NCBI RefSeq assembly: GCF_000758665.1
Contig: NZ_CP009285.1
Span: 1,302,001 to 1,366,000, forward strand
DNA from: Paenibacillus borealis
GTDB taxonomy: Bacteria > Bacillota > Bacilli > Paenibacillales > Paenibacillaceae
Length of the DNA stretch: 64,000 bases
Direction: 5' to 3'
In this document: positions 27,692 to 36,519 of the stretch, piece after piece
Position numbering within the stretch: the stretch's first letter is position 1
Layout of the letters: every line of letters begins with the position of its first letter
Notes under the pieces: model-generated
Told to the model about the DNA's origin: nothing
Database searches by the model: none
Seen by the model: the letters and a program-made list of their open reading frames with translations, nothing else
Position numbers and translations under genes: made by a program

Positions 27692-27850
27692 GGAAACAGG
27701 TGGATTTTCTCCACTTGCTCATGAGCGGAGGAACCCTTTCCAGGAAACAGTTGGATAATCAGCACTTAATAGGGTGCAAATGTCCAGGCTAGAGGAAATT
27801 CATGAATTTAAATGACATTTATCCACTTAATGATCTCAAACGCTCCAAAA
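27692..27850. repeat. Decayed 51-bp repeats upstream of the polyol locus
   Basis: GGAAACAG-TGGAT--TC--CACTT occurs at 27692 and 27743, and a weaker GGAAA-started unit at 27794. All are spaced 51 nt. The remaining part of the 800-nt gap 27564-28363 holds the leuA terminator, AT-rich sequence with TTTATCCA-type words, and the promoter module at 28105. I see no gene in it. Confidence 0.5.
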
Positions 27851-28104
27851 CAGCCCAATTAAGCTACGTTTATCCAACTAAATTATTATGCAGAGTGGAG
27901 GCGAGTGGAGGCCTATCGACGCCATTTCATCTACCTGCTTACTTACACTGTGGAATTATGCCGGGAACGGCGATTATGGTCTAATCCAACCTTAGTGAGG
28001 TGCTGATTCACCCTCTGGTAATTGTTATATCCACCGGCTAAGAGGCTAACAGTATCCCGCAGTGTGACAGCCGGAATTCGGCTGCGGTGGCAGCCTTCAG
28101 CAGA

Positions 28105-28184
28105 AGCATCACAATGCTGTACAATTTTACAGCTAGAAATTGGGATGAAAACGTGTACATTATTTCAGGTTACGATGATAAGAT
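28105..28184 (+). promoter_or_regulatory. Promoter module 1: inverted repeat, cre-like box and -10
   Basis: AGCAT-CACA-ATGCT (28105-28118) is an inverted repeat. TGAAAACGTGTACA (28146-28159) fits 13 of 14 positions of the CcpA cre consensus. TAAGAT (28179-28184) is a -10 box. The same three elements at the same spacings occur at 35922-36002, with a run of 22 identical bases around the cre-like box. The box sits over the -35 region, so CcpA would repress. The inverted repeat is placed for an activator, plausibly the PRD regulator encoded next. A hairpin at 28210-28241 lies in the leader. Confidence 0.55.
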
Positions 28185-28363
28185 ATTTTTGGGAGAACAA
28201 CCAGGCACTGAACCCGCAGCCGCGTTCCCGTGAACGGGTTCTATCATTCTGGCGGACTTCCACTACCTCCGTTGCCGGAACATGGCCAGCTGTGCAGCGG
28301 ATTTGTAAGCGTACTCATTATATCGTGCGAACTTTAGCCTAGCCTTTGAAGGAAGGGGAAGAC

Positions 28364-30421
28364 ATGGAACTTGATGCTAGAAGCAGCTCGCTGCTGCAGG
28401 AACTGCTCACCAATTCCGGAATCAGGAACAAAGACCTGGAGCTTAAGTACGGATTAAGCCGCAGACAGATTGAATATAGCTTCGGCAAGATTAACGATTG
28501 GCTGGAAGCCCGCTACCTGCCGCAGATTAAGCGGACCAAAACCGGTCACTTCCTGATTCATAAGGCGCTTCTGACCGCTTTGTCCAGTGAGCAGAACCAG
28601 CAGGCGGGCAGTACCTATGTACTCTCCGAGGAAGAGCGGACGAATCTGATTATCCTGATGCTGCTGAGCAAGAATAGTGATCTGTCTCTACTGCATTTCA
28701 CCGATGCGCTCGGGGTCAGCAAGAACACGATACTCAGCGATTTGAAGAACGCCCAAGCGATTGCCGGTGCGTTTGAGCTTGCAGTTACTTATTCGAGAGT
28801 GCTGGGATATTCGCTGGAAGGGAAGGAATTCAACAAACGCCAGGCGCTGATCAATATTGTGTACAGAACGATAGATATGTACGGCGGCGAGACTTGGATT
28901 AAAGAGCTTTCGGGGGCAGACAGCAGTGAGATCGCAGCGCTAAGCCGCAAGATGGAAGCGGTCGAAGCCAAGCTGAACCTTAAATTCACCGATGAAAAGA
29001 TGGAATCCATGCCCTACATTCTGCTGTTATCCTTGCGCCGCATCCGGCAGGGACAGATTGTAGAAGGATTTCATATCCACTGTGATGAGCTTTCGGATAC
29101 GAAGGAATACCAGGCCGTAGAGGAGATTCTGCATGACCTGCAAGGCATCCCGACGGAAGAAAGATTGTTCTTCACCCTGCATCTGCTGACAACGAACGTC
29201 TCCTCGATGGCCTATCTGTCGGAGGATACGCTGCCGGAGCTGACCCGGGCGCTGGATGAGATGCTCTCCTTATTCGAACGCAGCGCATGTGTGACGCTTC
29301 AGGACCGTGGACAGCTGCTGGACAAAATTCTGCTGCATCTGAAGCCTGCCTATTACCGCATCAAATACCAGCTGACGATCGCCAATCCCCTGCAGGAAAC
29401 GATCGGCAAGGAATTCAAGGAGCTGCATCATCTGGTCAAACAGTCAAGTGTGCCCCTGCGCAGATTGATCGGCGTAGACATCCCGGAGAGCGAAACGACG
29501 TATCTGACGATGCTCATCGGCGGCTGGTTATCCCGGCAGGGAGACAGTCTGCAGCAGAAGATCAAGGCACTTGTGGTCTGCCCTAAGGGAGTATGTGTAT
29601 CCAGGCTGCTGCAGAGCACGCTGCGCGAGCTGTTCCGGGAATTTATCTTCTTCGATTCCCTCTCGGTACGGGAGTTCCACAGCTATGCGCTGGAATATGA
29701 CGTAGTGTTCTCCACGGTATATCTGCCGACAGACAAGAAGCTGTTTGTCATTAAATCTTATTTGGATAAAGAAGATAAATACCGGCTGCGCCAGCAGGTG
29801 ATGCAGGAGATGAGCGGCTACAGCCCTTCTGAATTCAATATGGAGCTGATTATGGAGATTGTCGGCAAACATGCGGTGATCGGGAACAGCCACAGCCTGC
29901 GCGTGGAGCTTGAGGAGCATTTCCGGCCGGGAGAGCGGGCGTCCGGCAAGCGGGACTATGATACCCGCATGCCTGATCTAAACGGGCTGCTGACTCCGGA
30001 TATGATCCGGCTGGAGCGGCGCGCGGACTCCTGGCAGGAGGCGGTCCGTCTCGGAGCGGAGCCGCTGCTCCGGCGCGGGGCTATCACGCCGGGCTACGTG
30101 GAAGCGATGATTGATTCCTATGACCGGGAGGATCCTTATATCGTGATCGGCCCGGGTCTGGCCATTCCGCATGCCGACCCGGCCAGCGGTGTCAATGAGG
30201 TCTCGATGAGTCTCCTGCGCCTGGAGGAGCCCGTAAGTTATTCGGAGGCCTATCCGGTACAGGTGATCGTCATTATTGCCGCCAAGGATAAACATCAGCA
30301 TCTGCGTTCTCTGATGCAGCTGATGCAGCTTGCCGGCAGCCAGGAGGCGGTGAGGGCGGTAATTGAAGCCGGTTCCGCGCTGGAGATTCATAAGGTAGCC
30401 GTTAAATTTTCCAAAGATTAA
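28364..30421 (+). CDS. PRD-containing transcriptional regulator with PTS EIIB and EIIA domains
   Basis: The 685-residue protein is built like MtlR/LicR regulators: N-terminal helix-turn-helix regions (about residues 1-150), two PRD modules (about 180-390), an EIIB-like domain with VCPKGVCVSRLL (about 405-416) and a C-terminal EIIA domain with the phosphorylatable histidine in LAIPHADP (about 594-601). Such proteins activate PTS operons and are tuned by phosphorylation from HPr and the cognate EIIB. In PRD2 the place where many family members carry a histidine reads YLTMLIGGWL, so one regulatory site may be absent. The ATG at 28364 follows GGAAGGGG. It heads the polyol operon and probably acts on the two promoter modules. 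Confidence 0.88.
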   Translation: MELDARSSSLLQELLTNSGIRNKDLELKYGLSRRQIEYSFGKINDWLEARYLPQIKRTKTGHFLIHKALLTALSSEQNQQAGSTYVLSEEERTNLIILMLLSKNSDLSLLHFTDALGVSKNTILSDLKNAQAIAGAFELAVTYSRVLGYSLEGKEFNKRQALINIVYRTIDMYGGETWIKELSGADSSEIAALSRKMEAVEAKLNLKFTDEKMESMPYILLLSLRRIRQGQIVEGFHIHCDELSDTKEYQAVEEILHDLQGIPTEERLFFTLHLLTTNVSSMAYLSEDTLPELTRALDEMLSLFERSACVTLQDRGQLLDKILLHLKPAYYRIKYQLTIANPLQETIGKEFKELHHLVKQSSVPLRRLIGVDIPESETTYLTMLIGGWLSRQGDSLQQKIKALVVCPKGVCVSRLLQSTLRELFREFIFFDSLSVREFHSYALEYDVVFSTVYLPTDKKLFVIKSYLDKEDKYRLRQQVMQEMSGYSPSEFNMELIMEIVGKHAVIGNSHSLRVELEEHFRPGERASGKRDYDTRMPDLNGLLTPDMIRLERRADSWQEAVRLGAEPLLRRGAITPGYVEAMIDSYDREDPYIVIGPGLAIPHADPASGVNEVSMSLLRLEEPVSYSEAYPVQVIVIIAAKDKHQHLRSLMQLMQLAGSQEAVRAVIEAGSALEIHKVAVKFSKD

Positions 30422-30437
30422 GAGAGAAGGTACAACA

Positions 30438-30926
30438 ATGACCATGGATATGATGGATGAAGCTTTCATTCTGATTGGTGTGGAAGGTGAATCCAAGGAG
30501 GATATTCTCGCCCGGATGGCTGAAAATCTGGTCAAGCTGGGCGTGGTGAAGGAGAGCTATATTGCTGCTGTGATCGAACGTGAGCAAGCCTATCCGACAG
30601 GTCTGCCGACAGGGGGCTGCTCCGTGGCCATTCCCCATACGGATATTGAGCATGTGAACCGCAAAGCGATCAGTATCGGTGTACTGAAGCAGCCGGTCCG
30701 CTTCGGCATCATGGGTGAGGAGGAGGAGACTACTCCTGTGGAGCTGGTGTTCATGCTGGCTATGGACCAGAAGCATTCCCAGCTGAAGCTGCTGACCCGG
30801 CTGATGCAGGTCATTCAGGATCAGAGCATGCTGATAGCCCTCAGCCATGAAACCAGTCCCGCGAGTATCAAGGAATTAATGAACGCCGTACTTCAATTCG
30901 AAACCCAGGGAGGCCCATTAGCATGA
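30438..30926 (+). CDS. PTS EIIA component, galactitol-type
   Basis: The 162-residue cytoplasmic protein is a fructose/mannitol/galactitol-class EIIA. Its phosphorylated histidine lies in SVAIPHTDIEHV (about residues 58-69). It receives phosphate from HPr and passes it to EIIB. The ATG at 30438 follows AGAAGGT. It overlaps the EIIB gene by 4 nt. It resembles GatA in length and in the GVLKQPVRFGIMG segment. The substrate of the system is inferred from the operon, not from this protein. Confidence 0.9.
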   Translation: MTMDMMDEAFILIGVEGESKEDILARMAENLVKLGVVKESYIAAVIEREQAYPTGLPTGGCSVAIPHTDIEHVNRKAISIGVLKQPVRFGIMGEEEETTPVELVFMLAMDQKHSQLKLLTRLMQVIQDQSMLIALSHETSPASIKELMNAVLQFETQGGPLA

Positions 30927-31207
30927 CCAAAAAAACAATTCTCGTAGCCTGCGGAGCAGGAATCGCCACCTCAACCGTTGTGAATGAAGCACTGAAGAAT
31001 CTGTGCAAGGAACATAAAATTGACGTCAATCTCATCCAGTGCAAAATTACCGAGGTCTCTTCACTCGCCGACGGAGCTGATCTGCTGGTCAGCACCACCA
31101 TTGCCAATAAGGAATATCCTTTTCCGGTCATCAATGCCAGAGCGTTCCTGACAGGGATCGGGATAGAGGAAGTGAAACAGAGAATCCTGGCTGAACTGGT
31201 CAAATAA
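30923..31207 (+). CDS. PTS EIIB component, galactitol-type
   Basis: The 94-residue protein has the EIIB phosphocysteine loop ILVACGAGIATSTVV at the N-terminus (Cys10), as in GatB. It takes phosphate from the EIIA protein and gives it to the sugar alcohol during transport through the EIIC protein. It overlaps the EIIA gene by 4 nt and is followed after 69 nt by the EIIC gene. Confidence 0.92.
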   Translation: MTKKTILVACGAGIATSTVVNEALKNLCKEHKIDVNLIQCKITEVSSLADGADLLVSTTIANKEYPFPVINARAFLTGIGIEEVKQRILAELVK

Positions 31208-31276
31208 CAGTCTTCAGGGAGTGTTTGTTTCTTAGCAGCTGGTATCATAATTGTCTAATTCATAGGGGGAATTTCA

Positions 31277-32539
31277 ATGCAAGGTATGGTTGACGCATTA
31301 CGTTCATTTCTGGATCTCGGTCCAACGGTTATTCTTCCGGTCGCGATCTTCATTCTCGGCCTGGTCTTCGGGCAGAAGCCGGGCAAGGCCTTCCGTTCCG
31401 GTCTTACCATCGGCGTGGGCTTCATCGGGATCTCGCTGGTGGTTGATCTGCTGGTCAACAACCTCGGGCCTGCCGCGAACGGCATGGTGGAGCGCTTCGG
31501 TGTCCAGCTTAACGTCATCGACGTAGGCTGGCCGGGTTCGGCTTCGATCTCCTGGGCCTCGCCCATTGCGGCCTTCATTATCCCGCTGGGCCTTCTGGTC
31601 AACGTAATCATGCTGGTGACCAAAACCACCAAGACAATGAACGTAGACATCTGGAACTTCTGGCATTTTACCTTTACCGGAGCTTGTGTTTACGCGCTGA
31701 CCCAGAGCATCGTGCTTGGCCTGATTGCTGCCGTGATCTTCCAGATTGTTGTCCTTAAGATTGCCGACTGGACGGCTCCTATGCTGGAGGATTACTTCGA
31801 TCTCCCCGGGATTTCCGTCCCTACAGGTAGCACCGTGTCCTATGCCATTCTGGGGATTCCGCTGGTGAAGCTGGTGCAGAAGATTCCGGGAATTAACAGG
31901 CTGCACGCCGACCCGGACAGTATTCAGAAACGTTTCGGGGTCTTCGGTGAGCCGATTTTTATGGGACTTGTTCTGGGGATCGGGCTGGGGGCGCTCGCCG
32001 GTTACAATGTTGGTGAGGTCATCAAAGTCGGGATGTCGATGGGTGGGGTCATGTTCCTGATGCCGCGTATGGTCAAAATCCTGATGGAAGGCCTGATGCC
32101 GGTATCTGAATCGGCCAGAGAATTCCTGAGACGCAAGTTCGGCGCTGAGAATGTCTACATCGGTCTGGATGCTGCGGTAGCGATCGGCCATCCGTCTGTT
32201 ATTGCCACAGCGCTGATTCTCGTTCCGATTACCGTCGCACTTGCCGTATTCCTGCCGGGCAACAAAGTCCTGCCGTTCGTCGATCTGGCGACCATTCCGT
32301 TCATTGTGGCGTTTATCGTCGGTGCGGCAAAAGGAAACATCATTCATTCGGTTATCGTCGGAACCATCGTCATCGGCCTGTCCCTGTATATGGCGACTGA
32401 CCTTGCACCGCTGCACACACAGATGGCTGTGGATGCCCACTTCAATATGCCGGAAGGAACCGCGCAGATCTCCAGTATCGACCAGGGCGGGAACCTGATC
32501 AACTATGTGATCTATAAAGCCTTTGCCTTATTCAATTAA
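31277..32539 (+). CDS. PTS EIIC component, galactitol-type (GatC family)
   Basis: The 420-residue membrane protein has about ten hydrophobic segments and the GatC-family pattern, including FRSGLTIGVGFIGISLVVDL near the N-terminus and WNFWHFTFTG in the first third. It forms the translocation path for the polyol. The ATG at 31277 follows AGGGGGAATTT. Gat-type systems carry galactitol, but also D-arabitol, ribitol and related pentitols in Firmicutes. The pentose phosphate enzymes downstream favour a pentitol. Confidence 0.92.
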   Translation: MQGMVDALRSFLDLGPTVILPVAIFILGLVFGQKPGKAFRSGLTIGVGFIGISLVVDLLVNNLGPAANGMVERFGVQLNVIDVGWPGSASISWASPIAAFIIPLGLLVNVIMLVTKTTKTMNVDIWNFWHFTFTGACVYALTQSIVLGLIAAVIFQIVVLKIADWTAPMLEDYFDLPGISVPTGSTVSYAILGIPLVKLVQKIPGINRLHADPDSIQKRFGVFGEPIFMGLVLGIGLGALAGYNVGEVIKVGMSMGGVMFLMPRMVKILMEGLMPVSESAREFLRRKFGAENVYIGLDAAVAIGHPSVIATALILVPITVALAVFLPGNKVLPFVDLATIPFIVAFIVGAAKGNIIHSVIVGTIVIGLSLYMATDLAPLHTQMAVDAHFNMPEGTAQISSIDQGGNLINYVIYKAFALFN

Positions 32540-32796
32540 CGGATTATATTCTGCCTTCCGGGGCAGAGGGACAATGCCGGATGATCTTCCGGCAGCAGCG
32601 CTACTTCAGCAATTCTAGACAAGAAACAGAACAAATAAGCCTATCTTTATAGCATTTAAAATAGGCCGTTCGCGCAGATATGCTTTTTAAAAATTCACAT
32701 AACAACCTGTTAAAGACGGTCTATTGTATTTGTTATACCTGATTTATGCGGTGCGGCACCAGTCTAACCAATAGATAAAATGGAGGGGAAGCTGTA
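32540..32796 (+). other. Gap with two hairpins between EIIC and dehydrogenase genes
   Basis: TGCCGGA (32575-32581) and TCCGGCA (32588-32594) form a stem, and CTGCC/GGGCAG at 32551-32566 another. Neither is followed by a T-run, so they may stabilise or partly attenuate the message rather than end it. AT-rich sequence from 32630 to 32760 could hold a further promoter, but no clear pair of boxes is visible. Confidence 0.35.
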
Positions 32797-33828
32797 ATGA
32801 AAGCCTTAGTGAAGAAAGAAGCCGGATATGGACACCTGGAGGTTATGGATGTCGAGGAACCGCATATGGGGCCCGACCAGGTGAAAATTGAAGTTAAATA
32901 TGCCGGAGTGTGCGGGACGGACCTGCATACTTTTGAGGGCAGATACAAGGTGAAGGCGCCTGTCACACTGGGCCACGAATTCTCTGGCGAAGTGGTGGCT
33001 GTAGGTGACAATGTAACTCATATACAGGTCGGGGACCGGGTAACGTCGGAGACGACTTTTTATATCTGCGGCACCTGCGAGTACTGCAAATCCGGACACT
33101 ACAACTTATGCGGTTCACGCAAAGGACTGGGTACCCAGCAGAATGGCGGATTCGCCAAATATGTCATTGCCCGCAAGGAAAGTGTGCATCAGCTGCCGCC
33201 CAATGTGGATTACCTGTCTGCCGCATTGACGGAGCCGCTGGCCTGTGCGCATCATGCTGTATCCAAGGCGGCAGTTAAAAGGGGGGAAGTGGTGGTTGTG
33301 CTCGGTCCGGGTCCAATCGGTCTGCTGACGGCCCAGATTGCCAAGAGCTGCGGGGCGACAGTAATCATCACAGGACTGGATAAGGATAGCATCCGGCTGG
33401 ATAAAGCACTGGAGCTGGGGATCGATCATGTGGTTAATATTCAGACGGAGAATGTGAAGGAACTGGTGAACAGCCTTACCGAGGGCTATGGGGCAGACGT
33501 GGTACTGGAATGTACAGGTGCAGTTCCGGCGGTGGCGATGGGGCTGGATTTATTGACTAAGAAGGGCCGCTATGTTCAGGTCGGCATCTTCGGTACACCG
33601 GAAATCCCTGTGGATTTCGAGAAGATTATTCAAAAAGAAATTAAGGTGATCGGCTGCCGCAGCCAGAATCCGTTCGACTGGGGGCCTTCCCTGCAGCTGA
33701 TGAATGATCACCGGGTGAATACCGAGGCGCTGGTTACCCACCAGCTCGATCTCTCCGAGTGGGAGCAGGCCTTCAAGCTGATGAAGAACGGGGAAGCGAT
33801 CAAGGTCGTACTGACTCCGCTGCAATAA
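32797..33828 (+). CDS. Zinc-dependent polyol(-phosphate) dehydrogenase
   Basis: The 343-residue medium-chain dehydrogenase has catalytic zinc ligands in AGVCGTD and GHEFSGEV (about residues 34-67), a structural zinc site in ICGTCEYCKSGHYNLC (four cysteines), and the NAD-binding VLGPGPIGLL near 170. It resembles sorbitol and arabitol-phosphate dehydrogenases. In this operon it most likely oxidises the phosphorylated pentitol delivered by the PTS to D-ribulose- or D-xylulose-5-phosphate. The ATG at 32797 follows GGAGGGG. A role in galactitol-1-phosphate oxidation is the main alternative. Confidence 0.87.
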   Translation: MKALVKKEAGYGHLEVMDVEEPHMGPDQVKIEVKYAGVCGTDLHTFEGRYKVKAPVTLGHEFSGEVVAVGDNVTHIQVGDRVTSETTFYICGTCEYCKSGHYNLCGSRKGLGTQQNGGFAKYVIARKESVHQLPPNVDYLSAALTEPLACAHHAVSKAAVKRGEVVVVLGPGPIGLLTAQIAKSCGATVIITGLDKDSIRLDKALELGIDHVVNIQTENVKELVNSLTEGYGADVVLECTGAVPAVAMGLDLLTKKGRYVQVGIFGTPEIPVDFEKIIQKEIKVIGCRSQNPFDWGPSLQLMNDHRVNTEALVTHQLDLSEWEQAFKLMKNGEAIKVVLTPLQ

Positions 33829-33873
33829 TCATACGCCTGGGGATTTACACTTTTGCAGAAATTAGGTGAGGTT

Positions 33874-34044
33874 ATGGTTGAGAGCTTCCTGGATTATTCG
33901 CTGGGACCTTATGGGAGAGCACTTAGTGCGCTGTTATTTAAATACCAGTTTCCCGTGAATTGCGCCATTTTTGCCTTTGTTGTCTTCAGTATTATCCGCA
34001 AGCTGTATATCCGTAAGAAAGAGCAGGTGAACAAGCATGATTAA
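33874..34044 (+). CDS. Small single-pass membrane protein
   Basis: This 56-residue product has an N-terminal amphipathic part ([20 protein letters not shown]), one membrane segment (about residues 28-44, [17 protein letters not shown]) and a basic C-terminal tail. I start it at ATG 33874, after AGGTGAGG; a longer frame from TTG 33853 has no ribosome site. It overlaps rpe by 8 nt, so it is part of the operon. I recognise no family. It could be an accessory subunit of the transporter or a membrane tether for a pathway enzyme, but nothing in the sequence decides this. Confidence 0.55.
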   Translation: MVESFLDYSLGPYGRALSALLFKYQFPVNCAIFAFVVFSIIRKLYIRKKEQVNKHD

Positions 34045-34714
34045 GCTGGCTCCCTCCATTCTGGCCGCTGATTTCTCCGCGCTTGGAAGTGAGATTCAGG
34101 CGATTGACAGCTCCGGCGCGGATCTGGTTCATATTGATGTCATGGATGGGCAATTTGTACCGAATCTAACATTGGGTCCCGATATTATCAGGGCGATCCG
34201 CCCCTATACCAGACTGTGTTTCGATGTACATCTGATGATTGCCGAGCCGCAGCGCTATATCAGTAACTTCGCTGCGGCTGGCGCGGATATTCTCACAGTG
34301 CAGGCAGAAGCCTGTACCCATCTGCACCGCACCGTGCAGGAGATTAAGGCGGCAGGCCTGAAGGCCGGAGTGGCGCTTAATCCGGCGACGCCGCTAAGTG
34401 TGCTTGACCATATTCTGGAGGATATCGACCTGGTGCTGCTGATGAGCGTTAATCCCGGTTTCGGCGGACAGAGCTTCATTCCTTCAGTGATGGGCAAAAT
34501 CAAAGCTCTGCGCCGGACACTGGATACCCTTGACCGCCGGATTGATCTTGAGGTGGACGGCGGCATCAAACTGTCCAATGCCAGGGAGGTTGTTGAAGCC
34601 GGTGCCGATGTAATCGTGGCCGGTTCCGCACTGTTTAAGACCGGCGGGCTGCGGGATAACGTGGAACGCTTCCGCAGCGAGACGGGGAGCTATGCTGCCC
34701 CTGTCCAGGAGTAA
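34037..34714 (+). CDS. rpe: Ribulose-phosphate 3-epimerase
   Basis: The 225-residue TIM-barrel enzyme interconverts D-ribulose-5-phosphate and D-xylulose-5-phosphate. Family motifs are seen in order: [10 protein letters not shown] (residues 4-13), [23 protein letters not shown], and [12 protein letters not shown], then VDGGI. The histidine and aspartate metal ligands lie in these motifs. The ATG at 34037 follows AGGTGA. It overlaps the small membrane gene and is 4 nt from the disrupted dehydrogenase gene. As a second copy in an operon it supplies flux to transketolase. Confidence 0.95.
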   Translation: MIKLAPSILAADFSALGSEIQAIDSSGADLVHIDVMDGQFVPNLTLGPDIIRAIRPYTRLCFDVHLMIAEPQRYISNFAAAGADILTVQAEACTHLHRTVQEIKAAGLKAGVALNPATPLSVLDHILEDIDLVLLMSVNPGFGGQSFIPSVMGKIKALRRTLDTLDRRIDLEVDGGIKLSNAREVVEAGADVIVAGSALFKTGGLRDNVERFRSETGSYAAPVQE

Positions 34715-34718
34715 GCGG

Positions 34719-35910
34719 ATGAAGGAGCTATCCCGGTTAATTGATAAGCCGCTGAGCTGCACCTGCGGGCGGGTCCATGAAGTGCCGATCCGCAGCCTGT
34801 CGCTGCATGCGGATATGGAGGCTGTGGCAGAGGCATGCTGACGTACATTCAAGGCAGGAATCTGCTGGTCGTCCAGACCTGATCACCTATGAACTGCAAG
34901 CCCGTGAGCTAATCGGACTGCTGGAGAAGAAAGGCTGCAAGGCCGGCAGCTGCCTATACACTGAAGCCAAAGTACTGCCGGATGAACGCTCACTTGGCCG
35001 GCTGCTGATGTCTTCTGCCGGGAAACCGGATGGGATGCTTGCCGTCGGTTCAGGCACCCTTACCGATCTGACACGGATGGCGGCTGCGCGGCAGGGTATT
35101 CCGTTCCTGTCCGTTCCTACAGCCCCGTCGATGGACGGTTATGCCTCAGGAGTCTCCTCCTTACTGGCAGGCGGCAGGAAGACTACTTATCCCGGTGTTA
35201 CCGCTACAGCCATCCTTGGGAGCCTTGAGCTTATTGCAGCTGCCCCGCTGAAGATGCTGCAGGCCGGCTTCGGCGATATCATCGGCAAGAAAATCTCCGT
35301 CTGTGACTGGCTGCTCGGGCATACGCTGAACGGCGAATACCTCTGCCCGTATACCCTCGGTCTAGTGGAGCAGGCGGCGGATAGTGTAATTGTCCAAGCT
35401 GAAGGCATCCGCCGCCGGGAGCCTGAGGCCGTGCAGGAACTGATGGAAGCCTTGCTGCTGTCGGGCATGGCGATTGCCATGGCCGGCGATTCGCGGCCTG
35501 CATCCGGGTCCGAGCATCTGCTGGCGCATTATCTGGAGGGCGCATTCCTCCGTGAAGGCCGGGAGCCGCTCTCCCATGGTCTTGCGGTTGCTGCCGGCAC
35601 CTTATGCGCGGGAATGTTCTATAACACTGTGCTGAACAGCGCAGAGTGGGTGGATAAGGAGCAGATTGCAGCTGTCCGTGAGGCGCTGGGGGCCAGGCAG
35701 CCTGTGCCTTGGCTGATCCGCAGCTGGCTGGAGGATATCGGGCTGTCTGCTTCCCCGGCTGATTACGGCATCAGCCGTGAGCTGCTGCGTGAGGCTCTGC
35801 TGCTATCCCATTTGACCAGACCCCGCTATACAATCTTCTCCTTCGCGGCCAAGCTAGGTATCCTGGAGCAGGCTGCGGAGAGGGTGCTTGATAAGCTGTA
35901 TCCCTTGTGA
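34719..35910 (+). pseudogene. Glycerol-1-phosphate dehydrogenase-like gene (AraM family), two frameshifts
   Basis: From ATG 34719 (after GGAGTAAGCGG, 4 nt past rpe) the frame encodes MKELSRLIDKPLSCTCGRVH and continues to a TGA at 34839-34841. The matching continuation, LTYIQGRNLLVV, is in another frame from 34838. The rest (DLITYELQARELIGLLEKKG and on to 35910) is in the third frame. Each step is explained by one missing base, near 34837 and near 34877. The intact part has GSGTLTDLTR and PTAPSMDGYASG, the NAD- and metal-binding motifs of sn-glycerol-1-phosphate dehydrogenases. It may be a real inactivation or two sequencing errors. A shortened product from an internal ATG at 34777 would lack the first strand of the NAD fold. 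Confidence 0.72.
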
Positions 35911-35921
35911 GAATAGGGCCT

Positions 35922-36002
35922 GTGCATCACAATGATGCACATTTCAATGGTAATAAATTGGGATGAAAACGTGTACATTTATGAATATCAAAATGATACT
36001 AT
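35922..36002 (+). promoter_or_regulatory. Promoter module 2: inverted repeat, cre-like box and -10
   Basis: GTGCATCA-CAA-TGATGCAC (35922-35940) is a perfect inverted repeat, TGAAAACGTGTACA (35964-35977) is cre-like, and TACTAT (35997-36002) is a -10. From GCATCACAATG to the -10 the distances equal those of module 1 exactly (40 nt to the cre-like box, 73 nt to the -10). It gives rpiB, transketolase, HPr and Enzyme I their own regulated promoter within the operon. Confidence 0.55.
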
Positions 36003-36033
36003 GAAAATGAAAAGAGAGGAGGAAGGCAGGCAA

Positions 36034-36498
36034 ATGAAGATCGTAATCGGCAATGACCACGGCGGAATCTTTTTGAAGGAGGAGCTCTTGCTGGTGCTTG
36101 CGGAGCTTGATCAAGAGGTGGAAATTGAGGATATAGGCTGCCACACTTGTGAATCGGTAGATTATCCCGACTATGCAGTTACGGTTGCCCGTAAAGTGGC
36201 AGGCGGGGAAGCCGACCGTGGCATTCTGATCTGCGGTACAGGGATCGGCATGTCGATTGCCGCCAACAAGGTACCCGGCATCCGCTGCGCCCTGGTCCAC
36301 GATGTATTCAGTGCAAAGGCCACACGGGAGCATAATGACAGCAATATTCTCGCTATGGGTGAACGGGTGATCGGCCCGGGGCTGGCCGGAGAGATTGTAA
36401 GGGTCTGGCTGGAGACGGAATTCACCGGCGGCCGGCATAAGCAGCGGATTGATAAAATAGCGGAGTTTGAACACTCTGCATCTGCACTACAGGAGTAA
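36034..36498 (+). CDS. rpiB: Ribose 5-phosphate isomerase B
   Basis: The 154-residue enzyme of the RpiB/LacAB family interconverts ribulose-5-phosphate and ribose-5-phosphate. It begins MKIVIGNDHGGIFLKEEL and contains GILICGTGIGMSIAANK (catalytic Cys, about residues 67-83) and REHNDSNILAMGERV. I start it at ATG 36034, after AGAGGAGGAAGG; the frame upstream to 35932 runs through promoter module 2 and is not coding. LacAB-type sugar isomerases share the fold, but the rpe and tkt neighbours favour a pentose role. Confidence 0.92.
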   Translation: MKIVIGNDHGGIFLKEELLLVLAELDQEVEIEDIGCHTCESVDYPDYAVTVARKVAGGEADRGILICGTGIGMSIAANKVPGIRCALVHDVFSAKATREHNDSNILAMGERVIGPGLAGEIVRVWLETEFTGGRHKQRIDKIAEFEHSASALQE

Positions 36499-36519
36499 AG
36501 AAAGAGAGGGAGAAGGCAT

